Source: Cerrena zonata
Taxonomy: Eukaryota > Basidiomycota > Agaricomycetes > Polyporales > Cerrenaceae
Length of the DNA stretch: 64,000 bases
Assembly (NCBI GenBank): GCA_038087015.1
Contig: JASBNA010000001.1
Location: 682,001-746,000 of the forward strand
Direction: 5' to 3'
The notes below the pieces were generated by a model. It was not told the DNA's origin, searched no databases, and saw nothing but the letters and a program-made list of their open reading frames with translations. Position numbers and translations under genes: made by a program. Positions 12,525 to 25,130 of this stretch are shown here, piece by piece (position 1 is the first letter of the stretch; every line of letters begins with the position of its first letter).

Positions 12525-14887
12525 TTAGTACTGCCAATTTCCGTCAGAGACTGAAGCCGGATATCCATGAGGGAGATATTGTGAAGGGGGTCGGGGTAAC
12601 GGTCCAGGGTAATTGGTCTGATTGACACTAACAGACGGGTATGGTACACTGACCATCTCATGTTGGCTATGTTGCGGTAGAGCTGGCGGTGGAGGTGGTG
12701 GCGGTAGGTTCTGGAATTGATGTTGGTAATTCACAGGTGGTGCCGGAAGGCTAGGACGGCGCGTGGGCTTGGGTTGAGGTGCCATCGAAGGAGGTGGGCC
12801 AATAGGAGATATCGATTGGTTATTCTGCGGAAACGAACTTGTGGGCAGGTTCATTGCAGATGGCAAAGGAGGAGGAGGACCTGGCACGGGATGCTGCGTT
12901 GCGTATTGATTCGCAGTTGTGTTAGGTAATGGTGGTGGCGGAGGTATCTGACCGTTGAAGGAAGACGCAGCAGAGAATCCTGTTGGAGTTGTCGGGCTGT
13001 GTGAGATACCACTGCCAGAAGGTGGAATCGGCAGAGTAGACTGCCGCCTTTGCGATGGTTGAGGTAACGGTCTAGAGCCGTTTGGTCCTTGGGTTGGACT
13101 GTCAATCAGCGGAGGAGGCGGAGGCACTTGTGTATGCGGTGGTGTTGGTGGTTGTCCGGGTATATGATCCATGGGTACAGAATGCGAATGTTGAGGTGGG
13201 GGAGGAGGGACCGGAGAATGATGCGAGGGTGGCATAGAAGGAGGAGCAGACATTGATGGATGAGGATGGGGAGGTATGTTTTGCTGACCTAAAGGAGGGT
13301 TTAATGCTGTATTAGGAGGAGTGTATTGCTGATATTGATAAGCAGGTTGCGTCGGTGGTAAACTTTGGTAGGACGAGGAATGATGCAGAGGGGGGGCATA
13401 CTGAGAAGGTGCTGGTTGATGCACTAGAGCCTGAGAGAAACTAGAAGATGGCATGGGAGGCATCCCGTAACCAGTAGGTGTGCTCGAAATCTGAGATCCA
13501 TAGCCTGCCGGAGCCCCTGTAGGAGCCGGTGGGACGAAGCCTGATGGCTGAGATGTGATGGGCATAAAGCCGGATGGTGCAGGTGTAGGAATTGGCATGA
13601 AACCAGATGAGGATGGTGGTAGGCTATATCTAGGCTGTCGTGCAGGTGGAAGATAGGGAGCACTAGAAGATTCGTATGGGGCTTGATAAGGGCCTGTAGG
13701 GGTGGGTGTGACGAAGGACGAAGAAGAGTCGTAAGAGTATATTGAAGCACTTTCTGAATAAGAGGTCTGATCATAACCATATGACGACTGAGGATATTGT
13801 CCTTGTGGATCTACAAAGCCAATTGAAGAGGATGGTCGGGGTAGATGACTGCCGCCAACAGGCTGCAGTACAAATCAGCCGTAGTTCAACTAAGTGGGAA
13901 AAGGTCAACGCACCGGGAAGCTCACCCTACGGTGTGAATCGTTTACTCCAAATTGCGCAAATTCATTCGTCATTGAGTCTACTGAATTCGAATGATTCGA
14001 GAGTACAGAGTGATGGGAACGTGACGTCTCGTACGGTGGAACGTAGAGATCGAGTGTGGCCATAGAGTTGGAAGAACGTAGAGAGGCCGGAATAGGATCA
14101 CGGTTTAAATCATTAGCACTGGTAGACGGGATGCGAGACAACCGGTGGTCTGGTGGGGGAGAACCGCCAGAGGGCACGAAGGAACCAGGACCTCCATAAT
14201 TTTTCTTTGCTTTCGGTTTTTGTGTCGATTTCTTGACAGGGGCAGGTTCCTAAGGTTGACAGTTAAATATGCATCCACGATTATAGCGAACAGACTCTTA
14301 CATTAGACCAAAACGTCAATTCCAAATAAACCTCGCCGCTGTATTTGTCCTTGTGCATGAGCGTAAACCATTCTTAAATTGCATATTAACAAGAATACAC
14401 GCTTTGCGAAGGACTGGACTCACCATCTGTCTCTCCTTTTGTAAGGACTTCCGTTAGATCAACCCTAGGTCTCCCCAATTAGGTCGGGCTCCCTGATGTC
14501 CTCCGCATAGCAAGCAATGCCCATGTATTTTCCTCCATGAATGGTCGGAGGACCCTTCTCTTTCTTTGGCGGTGGTGGGGGAGGAGTGCCATCGGATGTC
14601 ATTGCAACAGGCTCTGGCTCCGTACCCTCATACAGTGTGAATCGGATTTCCTCATCCCACTCAGGATGTTGTCCGCCACGCTTGATGGCCTTAGTTCTTC
14701 GCTTCTCACCATTGAGAGATACTGTGCAATATGGATCTTGTTTTCCTATGTGCCGTTTATTTGGCAGGTTCCTCTAATACGTTGTGGAAATGAGAGGCGC
14801 GAACAGGGGGAACCACGAGCTAGATGTACACACCGCTTTCAAGATCACGACGATGAGGGTCCCAATATCTCTAGGTGTAGAAGACAT
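12525..14887 (-). pseudogene. C2-domain ingression protein (Fic1/Inn1-like) with an apparent frameshift
   Basis: An N-terminal C2 domain followed by a very proline-rich tail, the layout of fungal Inn1/Fic1, which links the contractile ring to septum formation by binding SH3 proteins. Start ATG 14887 (MSSTPRDIGTLIVVILKA), intron, then RNLPNKRHIGKQDPYCTVSL, QHPEWDEEIRFTLYEG and GGKYMGIACYAEDIREPDLI. At 14461-14472 the frame breaks: GET is followed by an in-frame TAG, while the conserved continuation VDLTEVLTKGETD resumes in the next frame. After that EWFTLMHKDKYSGEVYLEL completes the domain normally. The tail (about 470 residues) has many PPPPP runs and ends NWQY, TAA at 12527-12525. Since everything else is intact, either the allele is freshly damaged or the base call is wrong; the pseudogene label is provisional. 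Confidence 0.75.
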
Positions 14888-15200
14888 TGAAAGAGTGGAA
14901 TAGATGATGGAGGTTCGAATCAACAGGTGTTCTTATACTAGCGGTCTCATTGAAACAGTGCACACTCGAGTGCCGCAGCCACAAATGTCAACCATTCGGT
15001 CCATTCCAGGCGCCAAGCATCTGCATCAGGCGCTTTGCAAATAATCAAACTTGAACAAACTCTACCTGGAAACAAAATAATATTTCACTACGAACACGTT
15101 CTCACATTACAGTACTGCCTGCCACAGATCGCAGTGATACCAATAATTATAACACTCTGAGCTGTCCTTCCTACTAGAATCGCCACACTCCATCATGATC
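14888..15200. other. Intergenic region between two minus-strand genes
   Basis: 313 nt holding the promoter of the C2-domain gene and the 3' untranslated region of the GH125 gene. An AATAATATTT stretch at about 15075 may serve in 3' end formation. No gene is seen. Confidence 0.4.
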
Positions 15201-17574
15201 TTACTGTCCTGGGACATACGGCTTTCCATCCTTGAATATAAGGTGAGGCTTTCGACTCGCTAAATCCAACAGCATTTCTGCAAAGTAACTGTTTGCCCAG
15301 GCAAACCACGGACGAGTATAACTTGTATCGTAGATGGAGACGGACTCATGAATTAGGCCAAGGCCATTTGTATTCTGATAGCATACGTCAGATTTGGAAA
15401 TCTTCCAAAGGTAAATGAACATCTGACGCACGTTTGCAATCAGATACAAGGAAGTCAAAATGTCTTGGTCATCGTCCGTGCCAAAGATCGCAGAAATGTG
15501 TGACATTGGCCTGTGTGGTATGTATGAGAGTTAAATTTGACTCGATCCAATGTTTGTTTGAACATACCATGGGTGCCATGCATCGACATGAGGACCGCTA
15601 TCCGAATCATAAGCCATGTCTTTCCTAAAAGTAAGAGTGTAACTCACCCAACCCCATTAAATTTCTTGGTGGCTGCAAAGTAGGGGTTTCCGCGGGAAAG
15701 CAAGAGTTTGCGAGTTGCCACATATGCAGGATGATGTTTGTCGAGGAACCCGAGGTAAGGCAGAGATAGCAAGGACTATGTCGATCAGGTGAGGACATAA
15801 ATTTCATATTATGAAATTGGTTCGGGGATACGTACTGGGACGTTAGCGTCGTCCATGACATATCGCCCTCCAAAACCTGACAAGGTTTGTTTAGCATTTG
15901 ACAGCTTCCTTTAGCATGCGACATACCGTTGGTCTCATAGGCAAAAATATTGTTGACGATAGTAGAATTCCAAATAGCATTCTGGATCCGCAAACTGTAC
16001 TGCCTAGCGAGTTGACTGACGTTTCTCAATTGTTGTGTGGAGTCGAGGACTTCAGCCAAATGGGTCAACTCGACGCTCAGCATAGCATTTGCTGGAGTGA
16101 GGAATGCTGGAGGTGGATTGTGATGAGAATGACCGACACACTCGGAACTTAAATACATACCGAATGTACTAAGATCATCCGAAGGGCGATGATGAGTCCC
16201 AACAAGACCCGTATAGGCCTTTGGCTCTCCGATACCTGCGTTCGGTACAGCAGGAGACAAAGCGCCATTTCCACCGGTCCAACTATAGAACGAAACGAGG
16301 TTGAAGTTCTCGTCAAACGTAGCCTGCGATTGTTCGTCAATCACTCGGAAGATCTGGCCTGACAGCGGATTTCCCTAGATCGACTCTGTGAGCTCATAAT
16401 TTGGTTGCCTGGCATGCGTTCTTACAGTTGTCGTTTATGAAAGATGAATCTTTGGTGGCTTCGTAATAGGATCTTGACAATTTCAAAAAGCCACAGAGCG
16501 AGTCAAGCTCGTACTATGACAAGGTAGACTTAGTTATATCCTCGAAGCATATACAAGGAAAGTCAATACCTTGCATTCGAAGACGATCTGGTTGTTGACC
16601 GGTCTGTATAAATAGATAAGTATATACGTTGCTAGGCAATTCAAAAGAATTGAGATTATGAAACTCACGGATTCACAGTCACGCCATCCGCCCAATCATT
16701 GTGGGAAGTTGGTAAACCGCTTTCTGGAGGTGGTTGGAAAGCACCGCAATATGGGAACTGAGAAACATATCGAGCTTCATTGTTAATGACTGCTTTCACC
16801 AAAGTGGCTAACTCCTTGTCGGTGGAAAGGAGGGAATGGTAGTGAGCGAACTGATTTGCCGTGTCTCGTAACCATTGTGCTCTATTGAATATTAGACGAG
16901 GAATTGGGGGATGCGCTGAAAGTCTCACGTAATGTCCTGAAATATACATCCAAGTCAATAATTACTTTACAGGTCTGTCAACGAGCAAAATAAAACGTAC
17001 CCCAGTAATGATGAAAGCAAGATTTTGCTGCTATACTTGTGTAGATCATTGAGTTGATGCGCTTGGATATTATGCGTTATTTCTTACCTCATTGAAATAT
17101 TTTACGGTGGTATCTGGAAACCAAATACTTGTGACAAATTACGTCTCAATCCACAAAGGACTGCGTACCAAGCGTATTTGGGAACGTGTTCTTAAATAAA
17201 CGAGCGAGATCCGGGTCTTTGAGACGAGCTTTCATGTCATTGATGACTTTCTGTTTGTCAGAACAGTGAACGGCGCGACGCCATGAGTTCTGTCGTTTCA
17301 GTTGAAGATATTCTATCAATTACCTCAACTGCCGAGCTGTTGAATGTTCGACAAGCAGGTGCTGGTCTCATATATGGCAAAGCCAGAGGACCAGTGGAAC
17401 GATTACCCTGCGGAGCCTTGATCATACGTTTACAGAAGCATTCAACCACAAGTATTACATTTGATATTATGCTGGAGTACATACTTGAGAGAAGGTAGTG
17501 TAGTCTGGACATTGTGACTGCACGACAGCAGCACTACCCAACAGTACACTGGCCAGTCGAAGTCCGAATTTCAT
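15201..17574 (-). CDS. Secreted GH125 exo-alpha-1,6-mannosidase (Mug157-like)
   Basis: A minus-strand gene of about ten exons for a family 125 glycoside hydrolase, which removes terminal alpha-1,6-linked mannose. Start ATG 17574 gives a signal peptide (MKFGLRLASVLLGSAAVVQS). Family landmarks in order: RPAPACRTFNSSAVE, MKARLKDPDLARLFKNTFPN, YVSQFPYCGAFQPPPESGLP, the DWADGVTVNP loop, LVGTHHRPSDDLSTF, VELTHLAEVL, IFAYETNG, GGRYVMDDANVPSLLSLPYL and GLIHESVSIYDTSYTRPWFA. The C-terminus is SRKPHLIFKDGKPYVPGQ with stop at 15203-15201. The protein appears complete. Its role is probably in processing fungal mannoproteins. Neighbours offer no further functional link. Exon borders near 16380-16640 were not all resolved. 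Confidence 0.88.
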
Positions 17575-18288
17575 GTTCGACGTATCCCAGGTATGAGATA
17601 GCGTAGACCAAGCTTCGTGAAAGGTCTGGAACCAGTTCCCTGTCATCCTAAGCAATGCCTTTATACCCTGTTGACCATCAACGTCTCAACGATGGGAACA
17701 TCATTCTAAGCGAAGGCGGCGGTCCGTACCCGAATACTGTCAATTAGCCCCGCTCACGAGGAAGAACTCATGCGGACGGCAGAGACGTGAGCACACCCCT
17801 GCTGACCTTTCGCGACCTTATGGACGTTCAAGTAGAGAGGAAATTGTCGGACCAGCGCTGACATCATATTGAATACGATCACATGCACACGATCGGAAGC
17901 CAAGTATAGAAAGTCATTAGGAATGGGAGGAGATACAAGGGCTAAAGAAGGGTTTCGGACCATATAGAGGGTTATTTCTGTAACAGTGAAGATGGGTTAA
18001 AGACGAGTGACAATATGCAAACGAGCGAGCCTCAGCATTACGACGTGTTATAGTACATACAAGCAGCACCACGACCGCTGAGAAAATAATAGATACCTGG
18101 CTGAAAACGCAATCCTGGAGCAAAAAGGACGCAGATCACAAAAAGAAACGTTGACGAATGTCATGGAAGAAGCAGTCTGCAATTAAAACAGTGTCCGTGT
18201 ACTAGAAAGAAACAATCAGCGAGCGTCGTTATAGAATGAGTCAAATTACTCACTGAAAGCCAGATGCAAAAAGCAAGAACTAAGCCCT
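17575..18288. other. Intergenic region between two minus-strand genes
   Basis: 714 nt containing the promoter of the GH125 gene and the 3' end of the long disordered-protein gene. Short minus-strand open frames at 17754-18123 lack family features and look random. No repeat or RNA gene seen. Confidence 0.4.
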
Positions 18289-20157
18289 TCAGGACGAGGG
18301 AGTGGATGGAGCAGAAACGAATACATCGCTGGTTGCTGTATTCGGCGATTCATCATGCGAAATATGAAGTTCGGGGACACTGAGCTCATCTTTCTCGGTC
18401 GGTGTTGAATCCGACGAAGGAAGAGACGGTACATCTTCGAGGGGTACAAGCGTACCCTTCGGGGTATCGAGCAACTTATCCTTAGGAGTTTCTCTGACTA
18501 CATTCTCTGGAATCGAAGATATGGCAGGCTTGGCATCATCTTTCTGAGTGTCGGTCGTTACTTCAGTGTCAATGGTGGACTTTACAGAGATGTCTTCGGC
18601 CTTGGTATGTGATGTTTCGGCTGAGTTCGGCGATCCTTGACCATCGTCATCATAATCGTCTGCGTTCGACACAGAACTGGTCTCCGTATCTGAGATGCTT
18701 CTCGGGCCAGTTCTATAACTTCCATTCGTCCAAAGACTTCTGTCCCTCAATCCGCTCGGAGTACCAGGTCCTACACTGGGGCTTGCGCCGCCCATGCCCG
18801 CACTCCAACCACTGGCCTCGCTAGCCCAACTACCTCTCCTGGAACTTCTGGGGCGCAATGCGCGAACACTGGCATCGATGTCGCCATAAGCATCACGTTC
18901 TACGTCCAGACGATCATCGTCGCCCTCGCCAAAGACAAAGTGACTAGTGCTATCACCCAAGTACGTCGGATGACTGAAATGCGACAAGGAGTCGTCCGCA
19001 ATGGAACCCCGACCTGATAAAGCGAGAGCTCCTATTCCATTTCTTGCACCTGGAATGCCAAATGCAGAGGAAGCGAGAGTGAGCATGGATGCATCATCGA
19101 GCGGAGGAGAGGATGGTCGAGGGTTATTACGAGGGTGATGAGTTGTATGTTGAGGTGCTTGAAATTGGACAGGATTGTTCTCGCCACGAGACGATGTAGA
19201 GCGATGTCCATTAGATGAAGGACGAGAAGATGGTGGCAATGCTGAGAAGGTGATAGACCCTGCGCCGCCTGGGCCACTGGAATGTGTGCGAATGTGTGCA
19301 CCTAACCGGTGATTCGGCATTGTCGGGGTGGGAGGTGCTTGAGCGATATGTGCGACACCACCAGTCAGATCGACACTAAGTAAAGTGGTTGGTTTCGTAC
19401 TAGCAGCCATGCTAGCGAAGGTGCGAGGGTCCGATAAATAGGAGGAGGAGGACCTAGACGGTGAGGGTGAAGGTGGTGCACTCGGTGGAATTGGACGAAC
19501 AGATGCATCTTCGTCGGCTTCGTACACACTGTTGGGAGACCAAACAGATTCCAGAGCACTAGATACACGACGGCGGTCGCCAGACTCGTAGGTCCGCCCG
19601 TCGTCGATACTGCTTGCATTGTCTTCCTCGTTCAATGATATAGTATTCGGTTTAAGGCTTGCAACAGTACTAGCAGGACGTGCTTGCTTCCCGTTCTTAA
19701 TATTTCGTTTCTTGCTCGTCACCGTGGGCAGAGGAGGAACAGGTCCGGAGGAGCGACGCTTTTCCCTGTGAACGGGTGAGCGGGTACCTCCAATGTGTGA
19801 AGCATGTAGTGCGTCTGCGTCGGACGCTCTTCTGGCCCTATTACCGACCAAGAGCTTTCGTTGGAACCAGTTGATTATAGGTTTACTCGACTTGCGAGAC
19901 AGTTTCTTCTGTGCTTCCTGTTGCGAGGCAGCAACGAGTTGTTGGTGCATTGCGTCCGAGACTGTTTTAGGAGCACTTGCAGCAGGTTGGGAACCGCCTT
20001 TCTTGCTCTTAACTGATTGATTGACGTCTGACTGGCGTTTAGCAGATTTGTGACCAGAGTCTGCTACTGGTTCCGAGTGCTGAATATTGGTGGGCTGGGG
20101 CGACAACGGAGTAGGCATGGTGGTGGTGGTGGTGCTAAAGAGGGAGGAAGAGGGCAA
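18289..20157 (-). CDS. Conserved-looking disordered Ser/Pro-rich protein, unknown function
   Basis: An uninterrupted 622-codon frame, unusual for this intron-rich neighbourhood, which supports it being a real single-exon gene. The first ATG (20157) is followed by [18 protein letters not shown]; the second ATG at 20118 is equally plausible. The only block with fold-like character is [20 protein letters not shown] (about residues 92-111), a basic amphipathic segment. The rest is rich in Ser, Pro, Asp and Thr, with a SERP-type tract [18 protein letters not shown] and a likely phospho-site cluster [20 protein letters not shown]. No domain is recognised. The composition suggests a phosphorylated scaffold or regulator. 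The promoter would lie in the 107 nt shared with the CCDC90-like gene. Confidence 0.65.
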   Translation of the reverse strand: MPSSSLFSTTTTTMPTPLSPQPTNIQHSEPVADSGHKSAKRQSDVNQSVKSKKGGSQPAASAPKTVSDAMHQQLVAASQQEAQKKLSRKSSKPIINWFQRKLLVGNRARRASDADALHASHIGGTRSPVHREKRRSSGPVPPLPTVTSKKRNIKNGKQARPASTVASLKPNTISLNEEDNASSIDDGRTYESGDRRRVSSALESVWSPNSVYEADEDASVRPIPPSAPPSPSPSRSSSSYLSDPRTFASMAASTKPTTLLSVDLTGGVAHIAQAPPTPTMPNHRLGAHIRTHSSGPGGAGSITFSALPPSSRPSSNGHRSTSSRGENNPVQFQAPQHTTHHPRNNPRPSSPPLDDASMLTLASSAFGIPGARNGIGALALSGRGSIADDSLSHFSHPTYLGDSTSHFVFGEGDDDRLDVERDAYGDIDASVRALRPRSSRRGSWASEASGWSAGMGGASPSVGPGTPSGLRDRSLWTNGSYRTGPRSISDTETSSVSNADDYDDDGQGSPNSAETSHTKAEDISVKSTIDTEVTTDTQKDDAKPAISSIPENVVRETPKDKLLDTPKGTLVPLEDVPSLPSSDSTPTEKDELSVPELHISHDESPNTATSDVFVSAPSTPSS

Positions 20158-20264
20158 CAGGAGGTTGCGGTTTGGCTTTCCGTAAAGAGGCTATAATAGC
20201 CGAATACCATGTGTCCGTAATAAGCAACGCCGATCTTAGAGTCCTCTTTCCTTTTCTCTCTACC
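20158..20264. promoter_or_regulatory. Very short divergent promoter
   Basis: Only 107 nt separate the divergent start codons (146 if the minus-strand gene starts at 20118), so the two genes must share regulatory sequence. The plus-strand side is a CT-rich tract (CCTCTTTCCTTTTCTCTC) directly before the ATG. Confidence 0.4.
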
Positions 20265-21502
20265 ATGCTCATCCGCACCCTCCCTCGCTTCTATAGACCT
20301 TTTTCTTACCCAGAAATACATGCACATTCGCGGTACCAAACCTTTCCTTCACGGAAACTACATAACAATGCTCGGATCGTAGACCCACCAGTCAATGGTG
20401 CAAACATCTCTCTTGCGCATCCTCGCGATCCCGGCGCACCGAGACCATCGTCGAATGGGGACAACCAGAATAGTTCTGCTACTTCTGATGCAACTTCCGG
20501 ACAGCCTTCGAGTCCTTCGAGTTCTCCGTCTTCTCAAGCTAACCCTGAGCCTGAACGCACACCAATACCGGACAACTTCGCTCCTGTGCTTGCGAGCCCC
20601 CCGCCGGCACAATCTCTACCTTCGCCAAACCATACCCTCTATGCAAATCCACCATTTAATACCCACAACTTCTTCAGAGTACTGGAGTTATCTTTCCCGA
20701 CACCTACGGCACGGGCTCTAATGCGAGCAACAAGAGCACTCTTGGTTGACCGTCTTGGCGCTGTGAAGAGAGAAGCTTTGACTGTCAAGGATTTGGAAAG
20801 TGTATGTATCATTATTTCAGCGTGATCGTAGCTTTTGCTAGAGTTATCAAATATAGCAAGCGTATTTGTTCCGAGCTGCGTTGTCCGAGCTTCGTACAGA
20901 AGTGACCATGCGGACTCGGAATTCGTCTGCGTCCGTGAGGGCTGCTACAGGTGCTCTTCGACGAGAAGTCGACGCGTTGGACGGTCATATGAAAGAAGAT
21001 TTGGGTACACTGAAGCATGAGTACGTCCAAGAGATAGTACACCTTGTTTATCTCGACAATGTCTTGATATACTTCCGACTCCAGAATCCAAATGGAACTT
21101 GACAACCGGAAGAACGAGGCTAGAAATGATCTGAAACGACAAGATATTCAGCATGAGGTATGTTATCTTTTGACTCCCTTTCCACGTGTCTTCAATAGCG
21201 TCATTGTCAGGAACTACTCAACAAATCTCTCATCACGATTGGCGAGCTCCGCACCATGATGGAAGAAGCTCGCTGGGATAACATGCGGAATTCCGTTGGT
21301 CAGTATGAACGACGTAATGTTTCATAATTGTGATATTGATTCCTCTTCAGCTGCTTTGAGCGCGTTCCTGCTTTTACTTGTTGCTTCGATGGAAATGCTT
21401 GTCCCGAAGGCAAATAACAAGCCTCACTCTCCAACTCCCAAACCTGACATCACCGTGCAGCCTGAAGCCGAAGGGCTGCAGAAGATGGATTGGGTTACAT
21501 GA
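20265..21502 (+). CDS. CCDC90/FMP32 (DUF1640) family mitochondrial coiled-coil protein
   Basis: A five- or six-exon gene with the layout of FMP32/MCUR1-type inner-membrane proteins: an N-terminal basic targeting sequence ([17 protein letters not shown]), a low-complexity Ser/Pro linker, the DUF1640 start [20 protein letters not shown], a long coiled coil ([60 protein letters not shown]) and one C-terminal membrane span ([17 protein letters not shown]). The family affects mitochondrial calcium uniporter and respiratory chain assembly, proline metabolism or cytochrome oxidase assembly, depending on the organism. ATG at 20265 is the first after an in-frame upstream region lacking targeting character. 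The splice [11 protein letters not shown] (intron 20801-20858) is phase-consistent. Stop TGA at 21500-21502. Confidence 0.75.
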
Positions 21503-21780
21503 TTATTCCCCGTTCACTTTCATTTCCATGATCTGACCCACCTCACACGAGTAACATCCAACTTTGCATTTTTCACCACATTACCATTTACCCTCAACGA
21601 GTCTAGTTGAGCATACACAGTCCTTCTGTATCATTAAATATTCCTTCATTATTCGCTTCCCGTTGCATTATTTAGAGATCGCTGCATATAGGACCACTGC
21701 TCATATCGTTACAAATCAAACGTAATTATACCAATACATCACTGTATTCCCTGACCCGAATTGAAAAACTTCCAATCATA

Positions 21781-22395
21781 TCACCGCACCTCGAGCTTGC
21801 CCAATTTGTCCGCCAGTGCATCACCTTCGTTTTGCTTTGAGTTCTTTGCGGTAACATTCGAAGCACCGTCCGACTTTGGTGTCACTTCCTCTTCCTCGTC
21901 GTCATCCCAATTGTCCTTGATCTTTGCCGCCACATCAGCGGCAGCCTTCTCCTTCCGTTTCTCCTTTCTCTTCTCATTCTTCTTCGCAGATTTACTCTTG
22001 GCTGCATCAGACGCAGCGGTTGTAGCCGGCGGAGGAGTCCAGCCTAGGATATGTCCCTTCGGCAGTGTATTCGCGTCCGCTTGAGCTTGTCGTTTGCCTC
22101 TAAAGCGACTGACGTCTTCTTGAGGTGTGAAACCAGGTCGGATCTTTATCTGTTTGCGGACACTGAGGGTGGGGAGTGTTCAGGCACAGTCACAAACGAG
22201 GTGGAGGATCATGGAGTGAGGCGGGAAGTGGACCCAAGATCAAGATAGTTACTGAGTTAAGGCTTAATCTGAGATGCAAAGAGAGACGTACGTGCCATCT
22301 GGCCGACGAGATTCGGGAATTACGCGTTCGAGTGTTTTTGGATCGACTGTGATACCGGCCGTAGATGTTTTGGGAAAGAGATCGGGTTTGGACAT
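21781..22395 (-). CDS. PYM/WIBG homologue (partner of Y14 and Mago)
   Basis: Encodes a small two-exon protein of the PYM family, which removes exon junction complexes from mRNA by binding the Mago-Y14 dimer and the ribosome. The N-terminus from ATG 22395 (MSKPDLFPKTSTAGITVDP) continues with the Mago-binding signature: ERVIPESRRPDGT, then after an intron of about 120 nt VRKQIKIRPGFTPQEDVSRF. The middle carries GHILGWTPPP, also conserved in the family. A basic lysine-rich helix (KSKSAKKNEKRKEKRKEK) precedes an acidic patch (NWDDDEEEE), and the C-terminal LADKLGKLEVR ends at TGA 21783-21781. An intron-rich genome with EJC factors makes the assignment coherent. It is divergent from GPN3 with a 305-nt shared upstream region. 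Confidence 0.88.
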
Positions 22396-22700
22396 GGTGC
22401 TATCAGCTATGAGTGATAAAGGGACGGATTCGATTATGACCCTTTATGTTCAAGGGGGAGTGTTGGAACGTGTTCGTGTGCAGGCTGTATGCAGTTGATG
22501 TTGGATGTTCCAGACAACAGAGGAACGCCTTGCTTGGTCTCTGATCGCACGTAAGGACGCTTCGATCATTTTGAAATTGATCACTCTCCTCTCAGCTTAC
22601 CGCCATACTCATCGAATTCATCTGCAGTCACTCAAATTTCCCTTGTTTGCTCGACATCTCGACATACATACACAGGAACTGCGCAAAAGCTCCAAACAAC
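22396..22700. promoter_or_regulatory. Divergent promoter region (PYM / GPN3)
   Basis: 305 nt between divergent start codons of two housekeeping genes. No TATA box is obvious. A short run of CT-rich sequence and the repeated CGACATCTCGACATACATACA lie just before the GPN3 start. Confidence 0.4.
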
Positions 22701-24070
22701 ATGCGGTATGCTGTACTCGTAACAGGCCCTGCGGGTGCCGGAAAATCGACATTCTGCTCTTCCTTTGTTACTCATCTCCAAACCTCAAAACGCTCAGGAC
22801 ACTTAGTCAACCTTGACCCCGCAGCCAATAGCGATGCTTTTGAATACGAACCTGCCATTGACATTAGGGACTTAATCAGCCTCGACGATGTCATGAGCGA
22901 AATGGACTATGGACCGAACGGCGGCTTGGTGTATTGCTTCGAGTGAGTGAGTGCCTCTTTTCAAACTTTAATCAACCTTTCCTAGTATGCTCGGCTATGT
23001 GTATGAAATCCTGAATTTGATTGTTTTCCCATCTCACGTCAGATACCTGCTGCAAAATATGGATTGGTTGGAAGAAGAGCTGGGCGGATACGACGATGAC
23101 TATCTCATCTTCGATTGCCCAGGACAGATTGAACTCTATACACACCATCCATTCCTCCCTACCCTTGTTCGTAATCTGAGCAGAATGGGTATCCGGACAT
23201 GCGCCACCTATTTGATCGAATCGCAGTTCATGGAAGACAAATACAAATTCTTCAGGTTCGCGCTCACAACATTCCTTTTATGTTTGTCTGTACTGACGTG
23301 CTCTATGCTTGGTTATCCCTATTTTATGCTTTATACTCTGTTTTCCCACTCTCGGGTAGTGGCGTTCTATCAGCTATGTCGGCGATGGTCAATCTTGAAG
23401 TCCCGTGGATCAACGTTATGTCCAAAATGGATCTCGTAACGACAAATACAGAAGACTCCGGGAGCGGGAGGAATGGAGTTCGCGCCAAGAAAGATATTGC
23501 ACGGTGCGTTTGCCTCGTGTATATCAGTGTTACGCTCCGCAGATATTTACGCGGTGGATAACCTTGTCCGAATTGCATATCTCCAGATATTTGGAACCAG
23601 ATCCTCTTCTTCTCGTGTCTGCTCCAGGCAGCAGGGAAGAAAAGACGGATCGGCACTCGAGGTTTCACGCCTTGAACCAAGCTATCGTACAACTCGTAAG
23701 CTTGTTCTCAACACCACAAAAACCGTATAAACCATGCATAAATCTAACTGTAAATTTCACGCTCCGCAGATCGAAGACCACCCACTGGTTTCATTCCTTC
23801 CCCTAGACTTGACCAACCCTGATTCAATAGAAATCGTCCTGAGTCATATCGACTATACAATGCAATACGGAGAGGACGAAGAGCCGAAGGAGGTAAGTGG
23901 TACTCGATTCGTTCATTATTACCTTTTTGCGCTAGTTCGGTGGCCCCACCAACTGCCCATATACTGCCACGATGCTATGTGACATCGACATGATCTTTCT
24001 GACTATGCTCGATTTGTCCCTTTCATAGCCCGTCGACTTGGATGAAGGCGACTTCGCGGACATGGAGTGA
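22701..24070 (+). CDS. GPN3: GPN-loop GTPase 3
   Basis: A six-exon gene for GPN3, a cytoplasmic GTPase needed, with GPN1 and GPN2, for assembly and nuclear import of RNA polymerase II. ATG 22701 begins [20 protein letters not shown], containing the P-loop GPAGAGKST. Next come [20 protein letters not shown] (G2/insertion), the defining GPN loop in [14 protein letters not shown], the G3 motif [13 protein letters not shown] and the G4 motif in [10 protein letters not shown]. The C-terminal half contains [20 protein letters not shown] and [16 protein letters not shown]. The last exon ([13 protein letters not shown]) ends at TGA 24068-24070, giving the acidic tail usual for GPN3. GPN3 rather than GPN2 is chosen from the [20 protein letters not shown] and tail pattern. 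All motifs intact. Confidence 0.93.
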
Positions 24071-25130
24071 CGGCCTGTGTATTATTTACGGGTGCCCGGC
24101 GGATGTGTCATGGTGTATTTGATCAAAAACTTGTAAGCTTAGAGCAAACTTAGAGAAATGGCGAGGAACCCCTATTCTATATCTCTTCATATAATTATTT
24201 CCCGCTAGCAGAAAAACCTCAAGACTTCTTTGAATCTCAAGACCCGAGATCGAATAAGCCTGTATCGGTATTTGGAATGATTGAAATTCAAGATGTACCA
24301 AGGAGAGCTAATATGCAAATCATGTGCCGACTCTTGCTGAGCTCGCCTCCGTTGTCATCGCTCCGCTCTGCTCTGCCGCACCTGCTGTCATCCCGTGTGT
24401 ATCCTCACCAAGTACATTGCCCGCCTAGCCCAATGTCCGAGTACGTAGTCGGACATTTGGAGCATTAGAATGTACGGGGCGCGGGTGGTGTTGACGCTGA
24501 TTTGATTTTTGTCTTGACATAGAAGGCAATGTCTCTCCAAAGACCTCATTCCGGTGCAAACATGAATGTGTTTGAGGGCCTTCTTACTCCAACTAAACTC
24601 GTGCTGCGCCTTCTGACTAGTCGACTAGTTGATTAGTGGCAGGTTCCAAACTGCTTAACCGCATGTGAAAACGAAGATCGTTTCATTTCGGCATATCTGT
24701 ATTGTCAGTGTGGGGGAGATGAATGGCTGACTAGGTTGAAGCAGTCTTAGGATTCTGACGTAAATGTTCATCTGAAACTTTAATGGCGTTAGGTTGTATG
24801 TCGTAACCATAATCTTATAATTATATCCAGGTTCGTGTTGCGTGTTGGGACCCTTATTACACGAGTCGGGTGTGGAAAAAACCTTGGGTGTACCGAGACA
24901 TAAAGGGATATTTATTATGTTTAGGTAAGTAGTTTATGACCGTAGGCGTTGATCACAGACTGTATAAGCATATGATTGCAAAACACAGCAGCCGTGATTT
25001 ACATGTCAAGTTCGACAACGTACATCATGATGATGCGCATCATACGCCACTCCTAATACACAGCTGAATTCTTGGAATATACAGAATGGTACCTCCCAAG
25101 CATAAGTTCCTCGATAAAGAAACAATATAC

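Noticed and set aside
24596..24640. CTAGTCGACTAGTTGATTAG as a small palindrome
   Set aside because: A short imperfect palindrome without flanking duplication or a second copy in the window; not enough to call an element.
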